Notes: generated by a model not told the origin, from the sequence alone. DNA of 9,452 nucleotides from Nitrososphaera sp. (GCA_023252395.1 JAJPDY010000028.1:1-9452); one strand, 5' to 3'; numbered from the stretch's first letter, positions 1-7,450 are shown. Made by a program: numbers and translations.

Positions 1-217
1 GCAATCCGGGATTTCCGGCGCGACTGTCTGGACAGGAGTCGACGGGTTTGGCAGGCGCGGAAAATCGACAGTGCAGTTGGAGGGCCTGACTGTCAACATG
101 CCCATGATGATAGAAGTTATAGACGAAAAATCAAAACTAGAGCCGTTGCTTCCGCAGATAAAAAAGATGGTTGACGACAACGGGCTGATTACGCTCCACG
201 AAGTCGACGTGGTATAG
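1..217 (+). CDS. DUF190 family protein, C-terminal part only
   Basis: The reading frame is open from the window edge and ends with TAG at 215-217, giving 71 visible residues; the start lies outside. The stretch SGATVWTGVDGFGRRG followed by VNMPMMIEVIDE and ending NGLITLHEVDVV matches the pattern of DUF190 proteins (gene-dense GATV..G..G+G, then PVVIE+VD, and a closing GLITLE.V.V strand). These are small PII-like alpha/beta proteins of unknown biochemical role, often encoded near CrcB fluoride channels. The next gene, hisI, starts 25 nt later on the same strand, so the two may be co-transcribed. No catalytic residue is assigned in this family. The family call is fairly secure; the function is unknown. 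Confidence 0.8.
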   Translation, partial: QSGISGATVWTGVDGFGRRGKSTVQLEGLTVNMPMMIEVIDEKSKLEPLLPQIKKMVDDNGLITLHEVDVV

Positions 218-242
218 ATTTATTTCCGTCCCTGCCACTATT

Positions 243-578
243 ATGCGCATGAACGCCAAGTCGCTCAAGGACATCGAGTTTGAAAGGCGGAATGGCCTTC
301 TGCCAGTCATTGTGCAGGACAGAAAGACCAAGGACATCCTGATGCTGGCCTACGCCAACAGGGAAGCCCTTGACAACACTGTCAAGACCGGCAACGCCTG
401 GTTCTGGAGCACATCGCGGAACAAGCTTTGGATGAAGGGCGAAGAATCCGGCAACGTCCAGCCTGTGCACGAAATCCTTGTCGACTGCGATTCTGACGCT
501 ATCCTGTACATGGTAGATTCTGACAAGCCTGCGTGCCATACCGGCAACAGGTCTTGCTTCCACAATGTGCTGAAATAG
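243..578 (+). CDS. hisI: Phosphoribosyl-AMP cyclohydrolase (HisI), monofunctional
   Basis: This 111-residue protein opens the purine ring of phosphoribosyl-AMP to give ProFAR, the third step of histidine synthesis, in the cytoplasm. Family hallmarks are all visible: WSTSRNKLWMKGEESGNVQ (55-73), the metal-binding DCDSDA (D81, C82, D83, D85) and ACHTGNRSCF (97-106). C82, C98 and C105 are the expected zinc ligands, and the three Asp the Mg2+ ligands. There is no C-terminal HisE (pyrophosphohydrolase) domain, so this is the short stand-alone form usual in archaea. ATG at 243 is the first start after the DUF190 stop; a second in-frame ATG at 249 is equally possible, since neither has a clear Shine-Dalgarno. 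No other his gene is in the window, so hisI is separated from the rest of the pathway here. Confidence 0.95.
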   Translation: MRMNAKSLKDIEFERRNGLLPVIVQDRKTKDILMLAYANREALDNTVKTGNAWFWSTSRNKLWMKGEESGNVQPVHEILVDCDSDAILYMVDSDKPACHTGNRSCFHNVLK

Positions 579-581
579 CCA

Positions 582-597
582 GAAAAGCTTTAATTAT
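582..597 (+). promoter_or_regulatory. Possible archaeal promoter (BRE/TATA-like) just after hisI
   Basis: GAAAAGCTTTAATTAT lies 4 nt after the hisI stop. A purine-rich BRE-like half followed by CTTTAATTA is the typical look of a thaumarchaeal promoter. Transcription would be expected to start about 25 nt downstream, near 615-620, inside the stem-loop at 607-644. It could give threonine synthase a leader of over 100 nt or drive a small RNA. The call rests on motif shape only. Confidence 0.3.
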
Positions 598-606
598 CTA
601 CATTGC

Positions 607-644
607 TAGCAGAGATTGCCTGAATTTTTGCAAATAATCTGCTA
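607..644 (+). other. Imperfect stem-loop in the hisI-thrC intergenic region
   Basis: TAGCAGA (607-613) and TCTGCTA (638-644) are perfectly complementary 7-nt arms. Inside them TTGC (616-619) pairs with GCAA (630-633) across a small asymmetric interior loop, leaving an AT-rich apical loop that includes five T at 624-628. It could be the hairpin of a short RNA, an attenuator or a protein site. No run of T follows it, so it does not look like a classic terminator. Confidence 0.35.
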
Positions 645-661
645 TTAAGCGTCACAATACA

Positions 662-699
662 TAATCACTAAAAAATTTAGTAATACTAAAATGTGATTA
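662..699. promoter_or_regulatory. Operator-like nested palindromes upstream of threonine synthase
   Basis: TTTAGTA (676-682) and TACTAAA (684-690) form a perfect 15-nt palindrome with one central base. ACTAAA (667-672) adds another half site pairing with 676-681. A separate 7-nt inverted repeat, TAATCAC (662-668) and GTGATTA (693-699), encloses the set. The block ends 2 nt before the BRE-like CGAAG and 7 nt before the TATA-like TTTTAA, which is where an archaeal activator or repressor would bind. The regulator is unknown. Confidence 0.45.
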
Positions 700-700
700 G

Positions 701-711
701 CGAAGTTTTAA
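701..711 (+). promoter_or_regulatory. Probable promoter of the threonine synthase-E1 pair
   Basis: CGAAG followed by TTTTAA (706-711) resembles BRE plus TATA. A start site about 25 nt downstream would fall near 733-736, only some 6-9 nt before the ATG at 742. That predicts a nearly leaderless transcript, common in archaea. Confidence 0.5.
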
Positions 712-741
712 TGACATCCGCCTTGATGGAGAACAGCAGAT

Positions 742-1959
742 ATGGGAAGTATTAGATCGCTAAAGTGCAGGGAATGCGGCAAAGAGTACGAGCCGCAGTT
801 TCGCTACGTTTGCGAAGATTGTTTTGGTCCTCTGGACGTCCTCTACAAGGATGTATCAGTCAGCAAGCACACTTTTGAAACAAGGGAGAAAACCTACTGG
901 CGCTATTTTGAGCTCTTGCCCATTGCTGACAAGGGCAACGTTGTCAGCCTGAACGCAGGGCTCACCCCGCTCCAGAACGCGGACAGTCTGGGCGCAAGGC
1001 TAGGACTGAAGAATTTATTCGTCAAGAACGATTCTGTCAACCCGACGTTTTCATTCAAGGACAGGCCCGCGGGAGTCGCGGTGTCAAGAGCGAAGGAAAC
1101 AAAATTAAGAGCCGTCGGCTGCGCGTCGACTGGCAACCTAGCTTCTGCGACAGCCGCTCACGCGGCAAAGGCCGGCCTGCCGTGCTACATCTTTGCCCCG
1201 TCTGACATTGAGCACGTAAAGATCGCCCAGGCGCTTTCGTACGGAGCCGAGTTTGTGTCAGTTGAAGGCACCTACGACGACGCAAACAGGGTCGCGTCAA
1301 TCGTGGGCGACTCCAAGGGCATTGGTGTTGTCAACATCAACATGAGGCCATACTATGTCGAAGGCTCAAAGACTCTTGCCTACGAGGTGGCAGAGCAGCT
1401 AGGCTGGCAGGTGCCAGACAGCCTGATAATCCCTGTGGGAAGCGGCGCGATGCTCAACGCGATATGCAAGGGCTTTGAAGAGCTCCATTCGCTTGGGCTC
1501 ATTGGCAGCGTCAAGGACATGAAGATAATTGCGGCGCAGCCGCACGGGTGCGCGCCAGTGGTTGACGCATTCAAGCGCAACAGCGACGAAGTGATTCCTG
1601 TTGAGAAGCCAGAGACAATAGCAAAGAGCCTTGCAATAGGCGACCCGGGAGACGGCATCTATGTGCTAAAGAGATTGAAGCAGTACAACGGAATCGCCGA
1701 AGAGGCAAACGACTCTGAAATAGCTGACAGCATATTGCTCCTTGCAAAGACTGAAGGCATATTCACAGAGCCGGCGGGCGGCGTGTCAGTCGCGGTGCTG
1801 AGGAAATTAGTTGAAGAGGGCAAGATCCAAAAGGACGAGCGCGTTGTCTGCTACGTCACCGGCAACGGCCTCAAGACGACAGAAGCGATTATAGGTCTGC
1901 TGCCGAAATTAAACGCTGTCAAGCCGGACGCTGCCGCAGTGTCGGCGATGATAAGGTGA
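742..1959 (+). CDS. thrC: Threonine synthase (PLP-dependent)
   Basis: The 405-residue enzyme converts O-phospho-L-homoserine to L-threonine using pyridoxal phosphate. Residues 9-27 form a short zinc ribbon (C9, C12, C24, C27), a common N-terminal addition in archaeal-type ThrC. The PLP-binding lysine is K106 within NPTFSFKDRP (100-109). ASTGNLASATAAHAAKAG (128-145) and PVGSGAML (231-238) are the phosphate- and substrate-binding loops, and TGNGLKTTEA (373-382) lies near the C terminus. Length fits the family. ATG 742 sits just downstream of a TATA-like box, and the zinc ribbon begins right after it, so the start is well placed. The next gene begins 1 nt after the TGA, so the two are translationally close. 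Nearby palindromes (662-699) may serve amino-acid-responsive control. A related fold-type II enzyme such as threonine dehydratase is unlikely given the zinc ribbon and GNGLK motif. Confidence 0.93.
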   Translation: MGSIRSLKCRECGKEYEPQFRYVCEDCFGPLDVLYKDVSVSKHTFETREKTYWRYFELLPIADKGNVVSLNAGLTPLQNADSLGARLGLKNLFVKNDSVNPTFSFKDRPAGVAVSRAKETKLRAVGCASTGNLASATAAHAAKAGLPCYIFAPSDIEHVKIAQALSYGAEFVSVEGTYDDANRVASIVGDSKGIGVVNINMRPYYVEGSKTLAYEVAEQLGWQVPDSLIIPVGSGAMLNAICKGFEELHSLGLIGSVKDMKIIAAQPHGCAPVVDAFKRNSDEVIPVEKPETIAKSLAIGDPGDGIYVLKRLKQYNGIAEEANDSEIADSILLLAKTEGIFTEPAGGVSVAVLRKLVEEGKIQKDERVVCYVTGNGLKTTEAIIGLLPKLNAVKPDAAAVSAMIR

Positions 1960-1963
1960 TATG
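1954..1963 (+). promoter_or_regulatory. Ribosome binding site for the E1 fusion gene
   Basis: AGGTGAT directly precedes ATG 1961 and overlaps the thrC stop TGA (1957-1959). AGGTGATATG is a strong archaeal initiation context, complementary to the 16S rRNA 3' end. It fixes the start of the fusion protein upstream of its MoaD-like domain, supporting the fusion as real. Confidence 0.6.
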
Positions 1964-3289
1964 ACATTGGCCAAGGTCGAATTTGTAGTTCCTTCAGTAT
2001 TGAACAGGGGTCAGGGGGAGAAAAAGATCCCGCTAGAAGCAAATGATCTTCAGGACGCGTTTACAAAAATTTCAGAGCAGATGGGCGACGACTTCAAGCG
2101 CAGGGTGTTTGACCACAACGGCAAGCCCCGCTCGCTAATCAACATCTACATCAACGGCAAGAACATGCGCTTTGGCGGCGGCTTGGCGTCGCAGCTAAAA
2201 GACGGCGACTCTGTGTATATCCTGCCGGCAGTAGCTGGTGGGGCAGAGCTGACAAGCGAGGACATGCAGCGATACTCGAGACAGTTGATGCTAGAAGAGA
2301 TCGGCTTTGAGGGCATGGAAAAGCTCAGGAGCGCCAAGATTTGCGTTGTTGGAGCTGGCGGGATAGGTAACCCAGTAATCACGCAATTGGTGGCGATGGG
2401 AGTCGGCAAGCTGCGTATAGTCGACAGGGACGTGATTGAAGTCACTAATTTACACAGGCAGCACCTTTACACTGACGACGACATTGGCAAGGTAAAGGTC
2501 GAAGCGGCGGCAGAGCGGCTGCGCAAGCTCAACCCCGGAGTAGAGATAGAGCCAGTGCCTACTTCGGTTACAAAGTTTACAGCTGAAAATATTGTCAAGG
2601 GCTTTGACCTTGTTATTGACGCGCTAGACAGCGTCGACGCACGCTATGCACTCAATGACGCGTGCATCAAGCACAACATCCCATTGATCTATGCGGGCGC
2701 GATTGGCGTGACCGGCTCGGTGTCGACAATCCTGCCAAACAACTCTGCGTGCCTGCGCTGCATGTTCCCCGAGCTGAACGAAGAAGAGATGCCGGCGTGC
2801 AGCACGGAAGGCGTTCACCCGTCGATCCTGTACCTTGTGGCAGGAATACAGGTGTCAGAAGCTGTCAAGATAATCAAGGGCCAGCAGCCGACGCTTGTCA
2901 ACAAGCTGCTCTACATCGACCTAAACGAGCTTTCGTTTGACAGAGTCCAGATGTTCCGGCAGGAAGAATGCCCATCGTGCGGCACTGCAAGGAAGGAAAG
3001 CAACTTGGTGGCGCGACAGTTGATAATTGAGGAGCTTTGCGGGCGCGACAGGGGCAAGCGCACGTGGACTGTCACGCCGGCAGAGCCGGTGCCTGTCAAC
3101 CTTGGCGGCATTGTGAAAAATGCAGAGTCGCTTGGCTATCAGGTAAAGACAAGGGGCAACCTCGGGATAACTGCGGTCAACTCTGGCAGGATGTCTGTCA
3201 GCTTCCTCTCAAGCGGCGCGGCGACAATCGTTGGCGCAAAGGACGAAGAGGACGCTATCAGCGTCTACAAGACGTTTGTCGGCTCTTAG
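1961..3289 (+). CDS. MoaD/ThiS-like ubiquitin-fold domain fused to a MoeB/ThiF/UbaA-type E1 enzyme
   Basis: The 442-residue protein has three parts. Residues 1-94 look like a MoaD/SAMP-type sulfur carrier (NIYINGKNMRF..G....LKDGDSVYILPAVAGG) and end in the diagnostic Gly-Gly, G93-G94. Residues 95-345 are an E1-like adenylating domain: RYSRQLMLEEIG (104-115), nucleotide loop GAGGIG (131-136), TNLHRQ (162-167), CLRC (264-267) and CPSC (337-340) zinc pairs, and a putative catalytic C280 in PACSTEGV. Residues ~350-442 (ELCGRDRGKRTW...) are a tail domain also seen on other ThiF-family E1 proteins. E1 proteins adenylate the carrier's C-terminal glycine for sulfur transfer (molybdopterin, thiamine or tRNA thiolation) or for protein tagging. 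Here the Gly-Gly is internal, so the attached domain cannot be activated unless cleaved, or it plays a regulatory role. It follows thrC by 1 nt and overlaps the DP2 stop by 4 nt tail to tail. E1 identity is firm; the substrate is not known. Confidence 0.9.
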   Translation: MTLAKVEFVVPSVLNRGQGEKKIPLEANDLQDAFTKISEQMGDDFKRRVFDHNGKPRSLINIYINGKNMRFGGGLASQLKDGDSVYILPAVAGGAELTSEDMQRYSRQLMLEEIGFEGMEKLRSAKICVVGAGGIGNPVITQLVAMGVGKLRIVDRDVIEVTNLHRQHLYTDDDIGKVKVEAAAERLRKLNPGVEIEPVPTSVTKFTAENIVKGFDLVIDALDSVDARYALNDACIKHNIPLIYAGAIGVTGSVSTILPNNSACLRCMFPELNEEEMPACSTEGVHPSILYLVAGIQVSEAVKIIKGQQPTLVNKLLYIDLNELSFDRVQMFRQEECPSCGTARKESNLVARQLIIEELCGRDRGKRTWTVTPAEPVPVNLGGIVKNAESLGYQVKTRGNLGITAVNSGRMSVSFLSSGAATIVGAKDEEDAISVYKTFVGS

Positions 3290-6200
3290 CCACCCATGAA
3301 TTCCATCATGCTCGACTGGGTCTTTTTTTCTTCCTTGAAGATTAATTTCAGTTCAGTGGCAATAGAGTCGACTCTACTTTTCAAATAGTCGTTTATCTTG
3401 TATTCGCTGCACATCCCAGTCGCGATGCCCAGATATTTTTCAACGGCTCCCCTTGTCACAGTCTGTATCAACTCACTTGCGCATTCCGTGCACTTACCCA
3501 TGAGCGGCATCCTGCGGAACTTGGCGCCGCAGCTGGTGCAGCGAAAAGTCTGCGAAGAATATGAGCGCATGTTTCCCATGATGTCCGGCAGTATGTGCGT
3601 GGTAAGCACCATCGCGGCTACTTCGTCCGCGTCCACCGCGTTTATCAATTTCGCAGTGTCAAACTGCATCTTTAGTTTTTCTTCCATTGTGTTTAGCGTG
3701 GAATAAGCGCTGTGCTGCACCTTCGTGGTGAGCGAGTCTGTCAGGTGCGTAAAGCCGTAGTCAAAGAACTGGCGCTCGTCTCCAATCCGGTTCTTGATGG
3801 TCTCTATCATACCTGCCACATCGCCGGCCTTGGCCTGCTTCCAGCTTGCTTCGTAGAATTCAAGCGGGTAGGCGCTTGCAATGTCGACGTTGTGGGCCTG
3901 CCTCTGCACCTCATGAGGGAGCACCACAGGCTGTATCAGGAGCGGCGCGTCCATCAGCCCGCCAATCTTGTCTGGCAAAAAGTCAAACGAGAAGTTGAGG
4001 AACGCGTCCATCAGGAGCATTATCGAGTCTGCGTCGCCGTCACAGTCCCGGCGCTTTGCAGAGTGCCAGACAGGCGACGCTAAACATACCTGTGAATCCG
4101 TAAAGCCTATCATCCTCCCCATGATGCCAACAGACGTGTGGGGCGCAAGGCCAACTACCATGTGGCCTACCAAGTCGTCTATGGAAGACACGTTGTAAAA
4201 CGGCCCTAATTCGTACAACTTTTCCAGCTCTTCGTCAATGAATTTCGCTGCCCTGACAAGGTGCTTTGCAGAGTCGCGGGGGATTATCACGTCCTGCATC
4301 ATCAATTCCACTATCTGGTCAGGCGACGTCAGCTCCCTGCCAAGGTAGTCGCGGGAGTAGCCTAGCTCTTTCAATTTGTCGATGCTGACGCCTATCCATG
4401 CCGGCTTGAAGTGTGTGAGCGGCTCATTCGTCGCGTCAAACCTGATTGTGCCGTCCTTGAAGGCGTATAGATCGTGCTTTTGGCGCAGGATTCCCTTTTC
4501 CAGAGGCTCTGCAGCGCGGTCTCGGCTCATGAGCGACTTGACTCCTTTGAATGGCTCGGTAGGCGTGACTCCCAGCTTTTTCCGGGCCTGCTCTAGCATA
4601 GCTTTTAGAGGATAGTTAGTTGCAGAATATGTCCTGCCGTCCTTGCCGCACCGGGCGCACTTTTCGCCATCCTCGATCTCGCCTTTGCATACGATGCACA
4701 GGTTGCGAAGCATTGTAGAAGCGCCGCAGGACCGGCAGTGCGTCCCGACTGACGGCAGCTTGCAGGCATCGCAGTAGCGGTTTGCAAGGTCGGTGTAAAA
4801 CGAGTCCTCCTTGCAGGCTTTAAGTATGTCCCGAGTCGCGCCGCCCTTGACTCCTACTGGAAAGAGCGCGTGCACTGGCGGCTTCATCCTGCGCTCGGAC
4901 GCCTTTTCCGGCCTGCCGACTCTTACCGCAATGGTTGACGCAAACTTGGGCATCACGGTAATGCCGGATAGTTTGCTGACAAATTCAATAGCATCCTTGC
5001 AGCCAGTTGGAGCAGTGCCTGCAAGCTGGCGATGCATCGACGCTGCCTGATCAGGATCGTCGAGCCTTATCCTGTCATTCGATATAGAATGGGCAACTCC
5101 GAGCTTCTCAAGTATGTCCTTCAGCTTGGCGTCATTTGGCATGTCAGTTGCCAACCTTTCCTTCAGGTACAGCACGTCATCAATGCTTATCGTGTCCCAG
5201 TAGAATGAATATCTGGGGTGCAATGGCACGCCCAGCTGCCTGCTGATTTCAAAGGCTTCGTCGACTGTCGGCATTATTGTCACCGGGTTTTCAACCAGCT
5301 CGGCAAGCCTCGCCCTGTTGCCGGCGTCCGGCGCAGCCAGCATCTTTGCGCGGAGCTGAAGCGCCCATATCTCCTCCACATAGCTTGCAATGGGAAGCTG
5401 GGCGTTATTTTCAAGAAAGTCTCCGTAGCTGATGAGCATGTCGCCGAGGTACAGGATCTTGCTGACGCTTTTCCTGATCTTTTCGGCCTGCTCCACCGTT
5501 GAAATCTGCATCACCCTGCCGTCGTTGAGCCTGACAACAGGCGCTTCTATAGTATCGACAAGCGCAATAGTGGACGCCTTGCCTGGCATATCCATCTTGA
5601 TCTGGGTGCCGGCGACGATGGCATAGTTGAGCAGGGCCGGGACCGCAGGGTGTATCCCCACCGTTGCAAAGCCGGTGTTGCAGCAGCGGCCATAGCGCAG
5701 GCGAAAGCCGCCTATTTTTTTGGTCATTGAAAGAACGGGCCGGCCTGTGATGACTTCGGACATCCTGTGGTGGGCGGCATCGTCGTCACCTGTCTGGATT
5801 GCACCTTTCAGATCCTTGAGCCAGTGCCAGCCGTCCAGCTTTAGTGTTTCAACTAATTTGAGCAGCTTTCTGCTCCTGCCAATGAGCCCGTCGTTCATGA
5901 CTCTTAGCGCGCCTCCGCGCACCCTGTCTGTGGCAATCCGGCGCATGCCCTTGTGCCCTACCACTTCGACAGGGTCCGTGTCGACTCCATCAAGTTCTAC
6001 TGGGAGGCTGGCAATGCACTTGAGCACGTCTTCGTCCAAAACCTTGAACTGGAAGCCCATGACTTCACGCTCGTAGATCCTGAGCTCTTCGACGAACCTG
6101 CCAGTTTCGTCGTCAAACGAATTTGCAATGTATTTTCCAAGGCCGGCCACCTTCCTTGCGTGGTCTGCTATCAGCATGGTGAGCGCGGCTTCGGTGCCGC

Positions 6201-6675
6201 CGGCGGACCTTATCGGGCCGGCAAACGATACCGACAGGTACTGCGAGCCGTCTGCATTATTTTTTATCGTGACGTCTGCTATGCCTTGCAGCGGGGCGAC
6301 GGTGACTCCCTCCGTGACTACTGCAAGCGACACTCTCACGGCGTTGTCAAGGCGGGTCTTGAGGTCGCCCGAGCCGTACTCGCCGGCCGCAATTTCCTCT
6401 GCAATCTTTAATGCGGCCTTTTCTTTAGTGGTCTGCGAAAGCAGGTTGCGCAGCCTGTCTGCGATGTCGATTTCGTGCATCTTGGCAACCCTGTCAGCCA
6501 AATCGTAGGCTATCTTGGGCTCTACAATGTCTGCGACATCGATCCCGCGCCTTCTGGCTTTGAGCGCATGCTGGTAGTTCTGGTAGACGTTTTGCAAGAT
6601 GTCCTGCTGGTAGTGCCGGTAATAAGCCGGCATTCTGACATCCTTTAGGCGGGCGTCGGCTTCTTCAAGCATCAT
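3286..6675 (-). CDS. polC: DNA polymerase D large (catalytic) subunit DP2
   Basis: This 1129-residue protein is the polymerase subunit of the archaeal replicative heterodimer PolD, which works with the DP1 exonuclease subunit and PCNA. The N-terminal GPIRSAGGTEAAL (153-165), the double-psi-barrel segments and HSAKRRDCDGDADSIMLLMD (871-890) identify it; D879 and D881 correspond to the catalytic aspartates. Zinc modules are visible at C635/C638/C647/C650, C660/C663/C673/C676 and C1046/C1049/C1062/C1065. The C terminus QSSMMEFM (1120-1127) fits a PCNA-interacting PIP box. Length is slightly under that of euryarchaeal homologues and there is no intein, although this gene often carries one. The start is ATG at 6675-6673; a second ATG follows at once. 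No clear Shine-Dalgarno is seen. It lies 4 nt downstream of the GGGP synthase stop and is likely co-transcribed. DP1 is not in the window. Confidence 0.97.
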   Translation of the reverse strand: MMLEEADARLKDVRMPAYYRHYQQDILQNVYQNYQHALKARRRGIDVADIVEPKIAYDLADRVAKMHEIDIADRLRNLLSQTTKEKAALKIAEEIAAGEYGSGDLKTRLDNAVRVSLAVVTEGVTVAPLQGIADVTIKNNADGSQYLSVSFAGPIRSAGGTEAALTMLIADHARKVAGLGKYIANSFDDETGRFVEELRIYEREVMGFQFKVLDEDVLKCIASLPVELDGVDTDPVEVVGHKGMRRIATDRVRGGALRVMNDGLIGRSRKLLKLVETLKLDGWHWLKDLKGAIQTGDDDAAHHRMSEVITGRPVLSMTKKIGGFRLRYGRCCNTGFATVGIHPAVPALLNYAIVAGTQIKMDMPGKASTIALVDTIEAPVVRLNDGRVMQISTVEQAEKIRKSVSKILYLGDMLISYGDFLENNAQLPIASYVEEIWALQLRAKMLAAPDAGNRARLAELVENPVTIMPTVDEAFEISRQLGVPLHPRYSFYWDTISIDDVLYLKERLATDMPNDAKLKDILEKLGVAHSISNDRIRLDDPDQAASMHRQLAGTAPTGCKDAIEFVSKLSGITVMPKFASTIAVRVGRPEKASERRMKPPVHALFPVGVKGGATRDILKACKEDSFYTDLANRYCDACKLPSVGTHCRSCGASTMLRNLCIVCKGEIEDGEKCARCGKDGRTYSATNYPLKAMLEQARKKLGVTPTEPFKGVKSLMSRDRAAEPLEKGILRQKHDLYAFKDGTIRFDATNEPLTHFKPAWIGVSIDKLKELGYSRDYLGRELTSPDQIVELMMQDVIIPRDSAKHLVRAAKFIDEELEKLYELGPFYNVSSIDDLVGHMVVGLAPHTSVGIMGRMIGFTDSQVCLASPVWHSAKRRDCDGDADSIMLLMDAFLNFSFDFLPDKIGGLMDAPLLIQPVVLPHEVQRQAHNVDIASAYPLEFYEASWKQAKAGDVAGMIETIKNRIGDERQFFDYGFTHLTDSLTTKVQHSAYSTLNTMEEKLKMQFDTAKLINAVDADEVAAMVLTTHILPDIMGNMRSYSSQTFRCTSCGAKFRRMPLMGKCTECASELIQTVTRGAVEKYLGIATGMCSEYKINDYLKSRVDSIATELKLIFKEEKKTQSSMMEFMGG
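3321..3336 (+). terminator. Possible T-tract terminator for the rightward thrC-E1 transcript
   Basis: TCTTTTTTTCTTCCTT on the plus strand starts 32 nt after the E1 stop. Archaeal RNA polymerase often terminates at such T-rich tracts without a hairpin. The tract lies inside the 3' end of DP2, where the opposite strand encodes the lysine/glutamate codons of FKEEKKTQ, so coding constraint may explain it instead. Confidence 0.35.
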
Positions 6676-6679
6676 GGCG

Positions 6680-7426
6680 TCATCGCGACCGGATGGCCTT
6701 GACTATGGACGAAAATTTTTCCTGCCAGTTGCCGTCCTTTTCTATCATGGTGCCGATGACTATAATGTCAGCGCCAGCCTTGGCTATCTGGCCCGCGGTT
6801 TCCGGCGACCTGATGCCGCCTCCGACAATCAGCGTGCCTTCATAGTATTTCCGAACAGCCGCCACCATTTCTGGAGGGACGTTCTGGGAAGCGCCGGAGC
6901 CGGCCTCGAGGTAGACAAACCTCATGCCCATGTACTGCGCTGCAAGCGAATACATCACGGCAAGGTTTGGCTTGTGAAACGGTATCCCCCTAGCCCTTCC
7001 GACAAACCATGCGGCTGTCCCTTCGCCCACAATGATGTAGGCTGTTGGCAGGGGCTCAATGCCGTATTTTTTTACTGCAAGCGCGCCAAGCGCCTGAGCT
7101 TCGGTGATAAAGTAAGGGTTCTCTGAATTGAGCAGCGAGCTGAACAAAATCGCGTCGGCCTTTGGTGACACGCCTGTGACATTTCCAGGGAATAATATCA
7201 CGGGTATCTTGATCTTGGCCTTTATTTCTGCCACGACCTTTGCCAATTCTAGCTGATCAATGGCGGACGAGCCGCCGACTAGGATGGCCGAGGCGCCCAT
7301 CCCCTCCACTTTTTTTGCAATCAATGCTGCATCTGTCGAGTTTTCAGAGTCGATGAGCGGAAGGCAGATCGTGCCGTGCTTTTTTATCTCGTCGCGTAAA
7401 TATTGTTCAACCTTTCCTGCTGCCAC
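6680..7426 (-). CDS. Geranylgeranylglyceryl phosphate synthase
   Basis: The 248-residue enzyme joins sn-glycerol-1-phosphate to geranylgeranyl diphosphate, forming the first ether bond of archaeal membrane lipids. It is a TIM-barrel of the PcrB/GGGPS family. Visible hallmarks are PLIDSENS (23-30, with the Mg2+-binding Asp), GGSSAID (51-57), LFPGNVTGVSPKADAILF (78-95), LLNSENPYFI (98-107), YLEAGSGAS (172-180) with the glycerol-phosphate-binding Glu, and VGGGIRSPETA (201-211). The start is GTG at 7426-7424: an in-frame TGA lies only four codons upstream and no ATG follows in the N-terminal region. AAAAGGAG precedes the GTG by just 2 nt, which is unusually close. DP2 begins 4 nt after its stop, so membrane-lipid synthesis and the replicative polymerase probably share a transcript. 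The upstream region is shared with the divergent gene at 7516. Confidence 0.95.
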   Translation of the reverse strand: MAAGKVEQYLRDEIKKHGTICLPLIDSENSTDAALIAKKVEGMGASAILVGGSSAIDQLELAKVVAEIKAKIKIPVILFPGNVTGVSPKADAILFSSLLNSENPYFITEAQALGALAVKKYGIEPLPTAYIIVGEGTAAWFVGRARGIPFHKPNLAVMYSLAAQYMGMRFVYLEAGSGASQNVPPEMVAAVRKYYEGTLIVGGGIRSPETAGQIAKAGADIIVIGTMIEKDGNWQEKFSSIVKAIRSR

Positions 7427-7428
7427 GT

Positions 7429-7436
7429 CTCCTTTT
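7429..7436 (-). promoter_or_regulatory. Shine-Dalgarno-like AAAAGGAG before a GTG start
   Basis: On the minus strand AAAAGGAG is followed by AC and then GTG. The 2-nt spacing is shorter than normal. If transcription starts from the TATA-like box at 7451-7459, the RNA would begin close to this point and the site might not be used, so initiation could be leaderless. Confidence 0.4.
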
Positions 7437-7450
7437 CAATAGAGCTAGGC

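Noticed and set aside
189..563. 124-codon minus-strand frame opposite hisI
   Set aside because: It is antisense to an intact hisI and has no supporting start signal.
607..644. tRNA or riboswitch in the hisI-thrC gap
   Set aside because: There is no cloverleaf, T-loop or known aptamer pattern, only one imperfect stem.
4021..4050. Intein insertion in the DP2 active site
   Set aside because: The sequence runs straight through the catalytic motif with no splicing-domain residues.
5953..6411. 152-codon plus-strand frame opposite DP2
   Set aside because: It is antisense to well-conserved DP2 sequence and has no domain; a shadow of codon bias.
6674..7126. 150-codon plus-strand frame opposite GGGPS
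   Set aside because: It lies on the opposite strand of a complete, motif-perfect gene and reads as random basic and aromatic residues.
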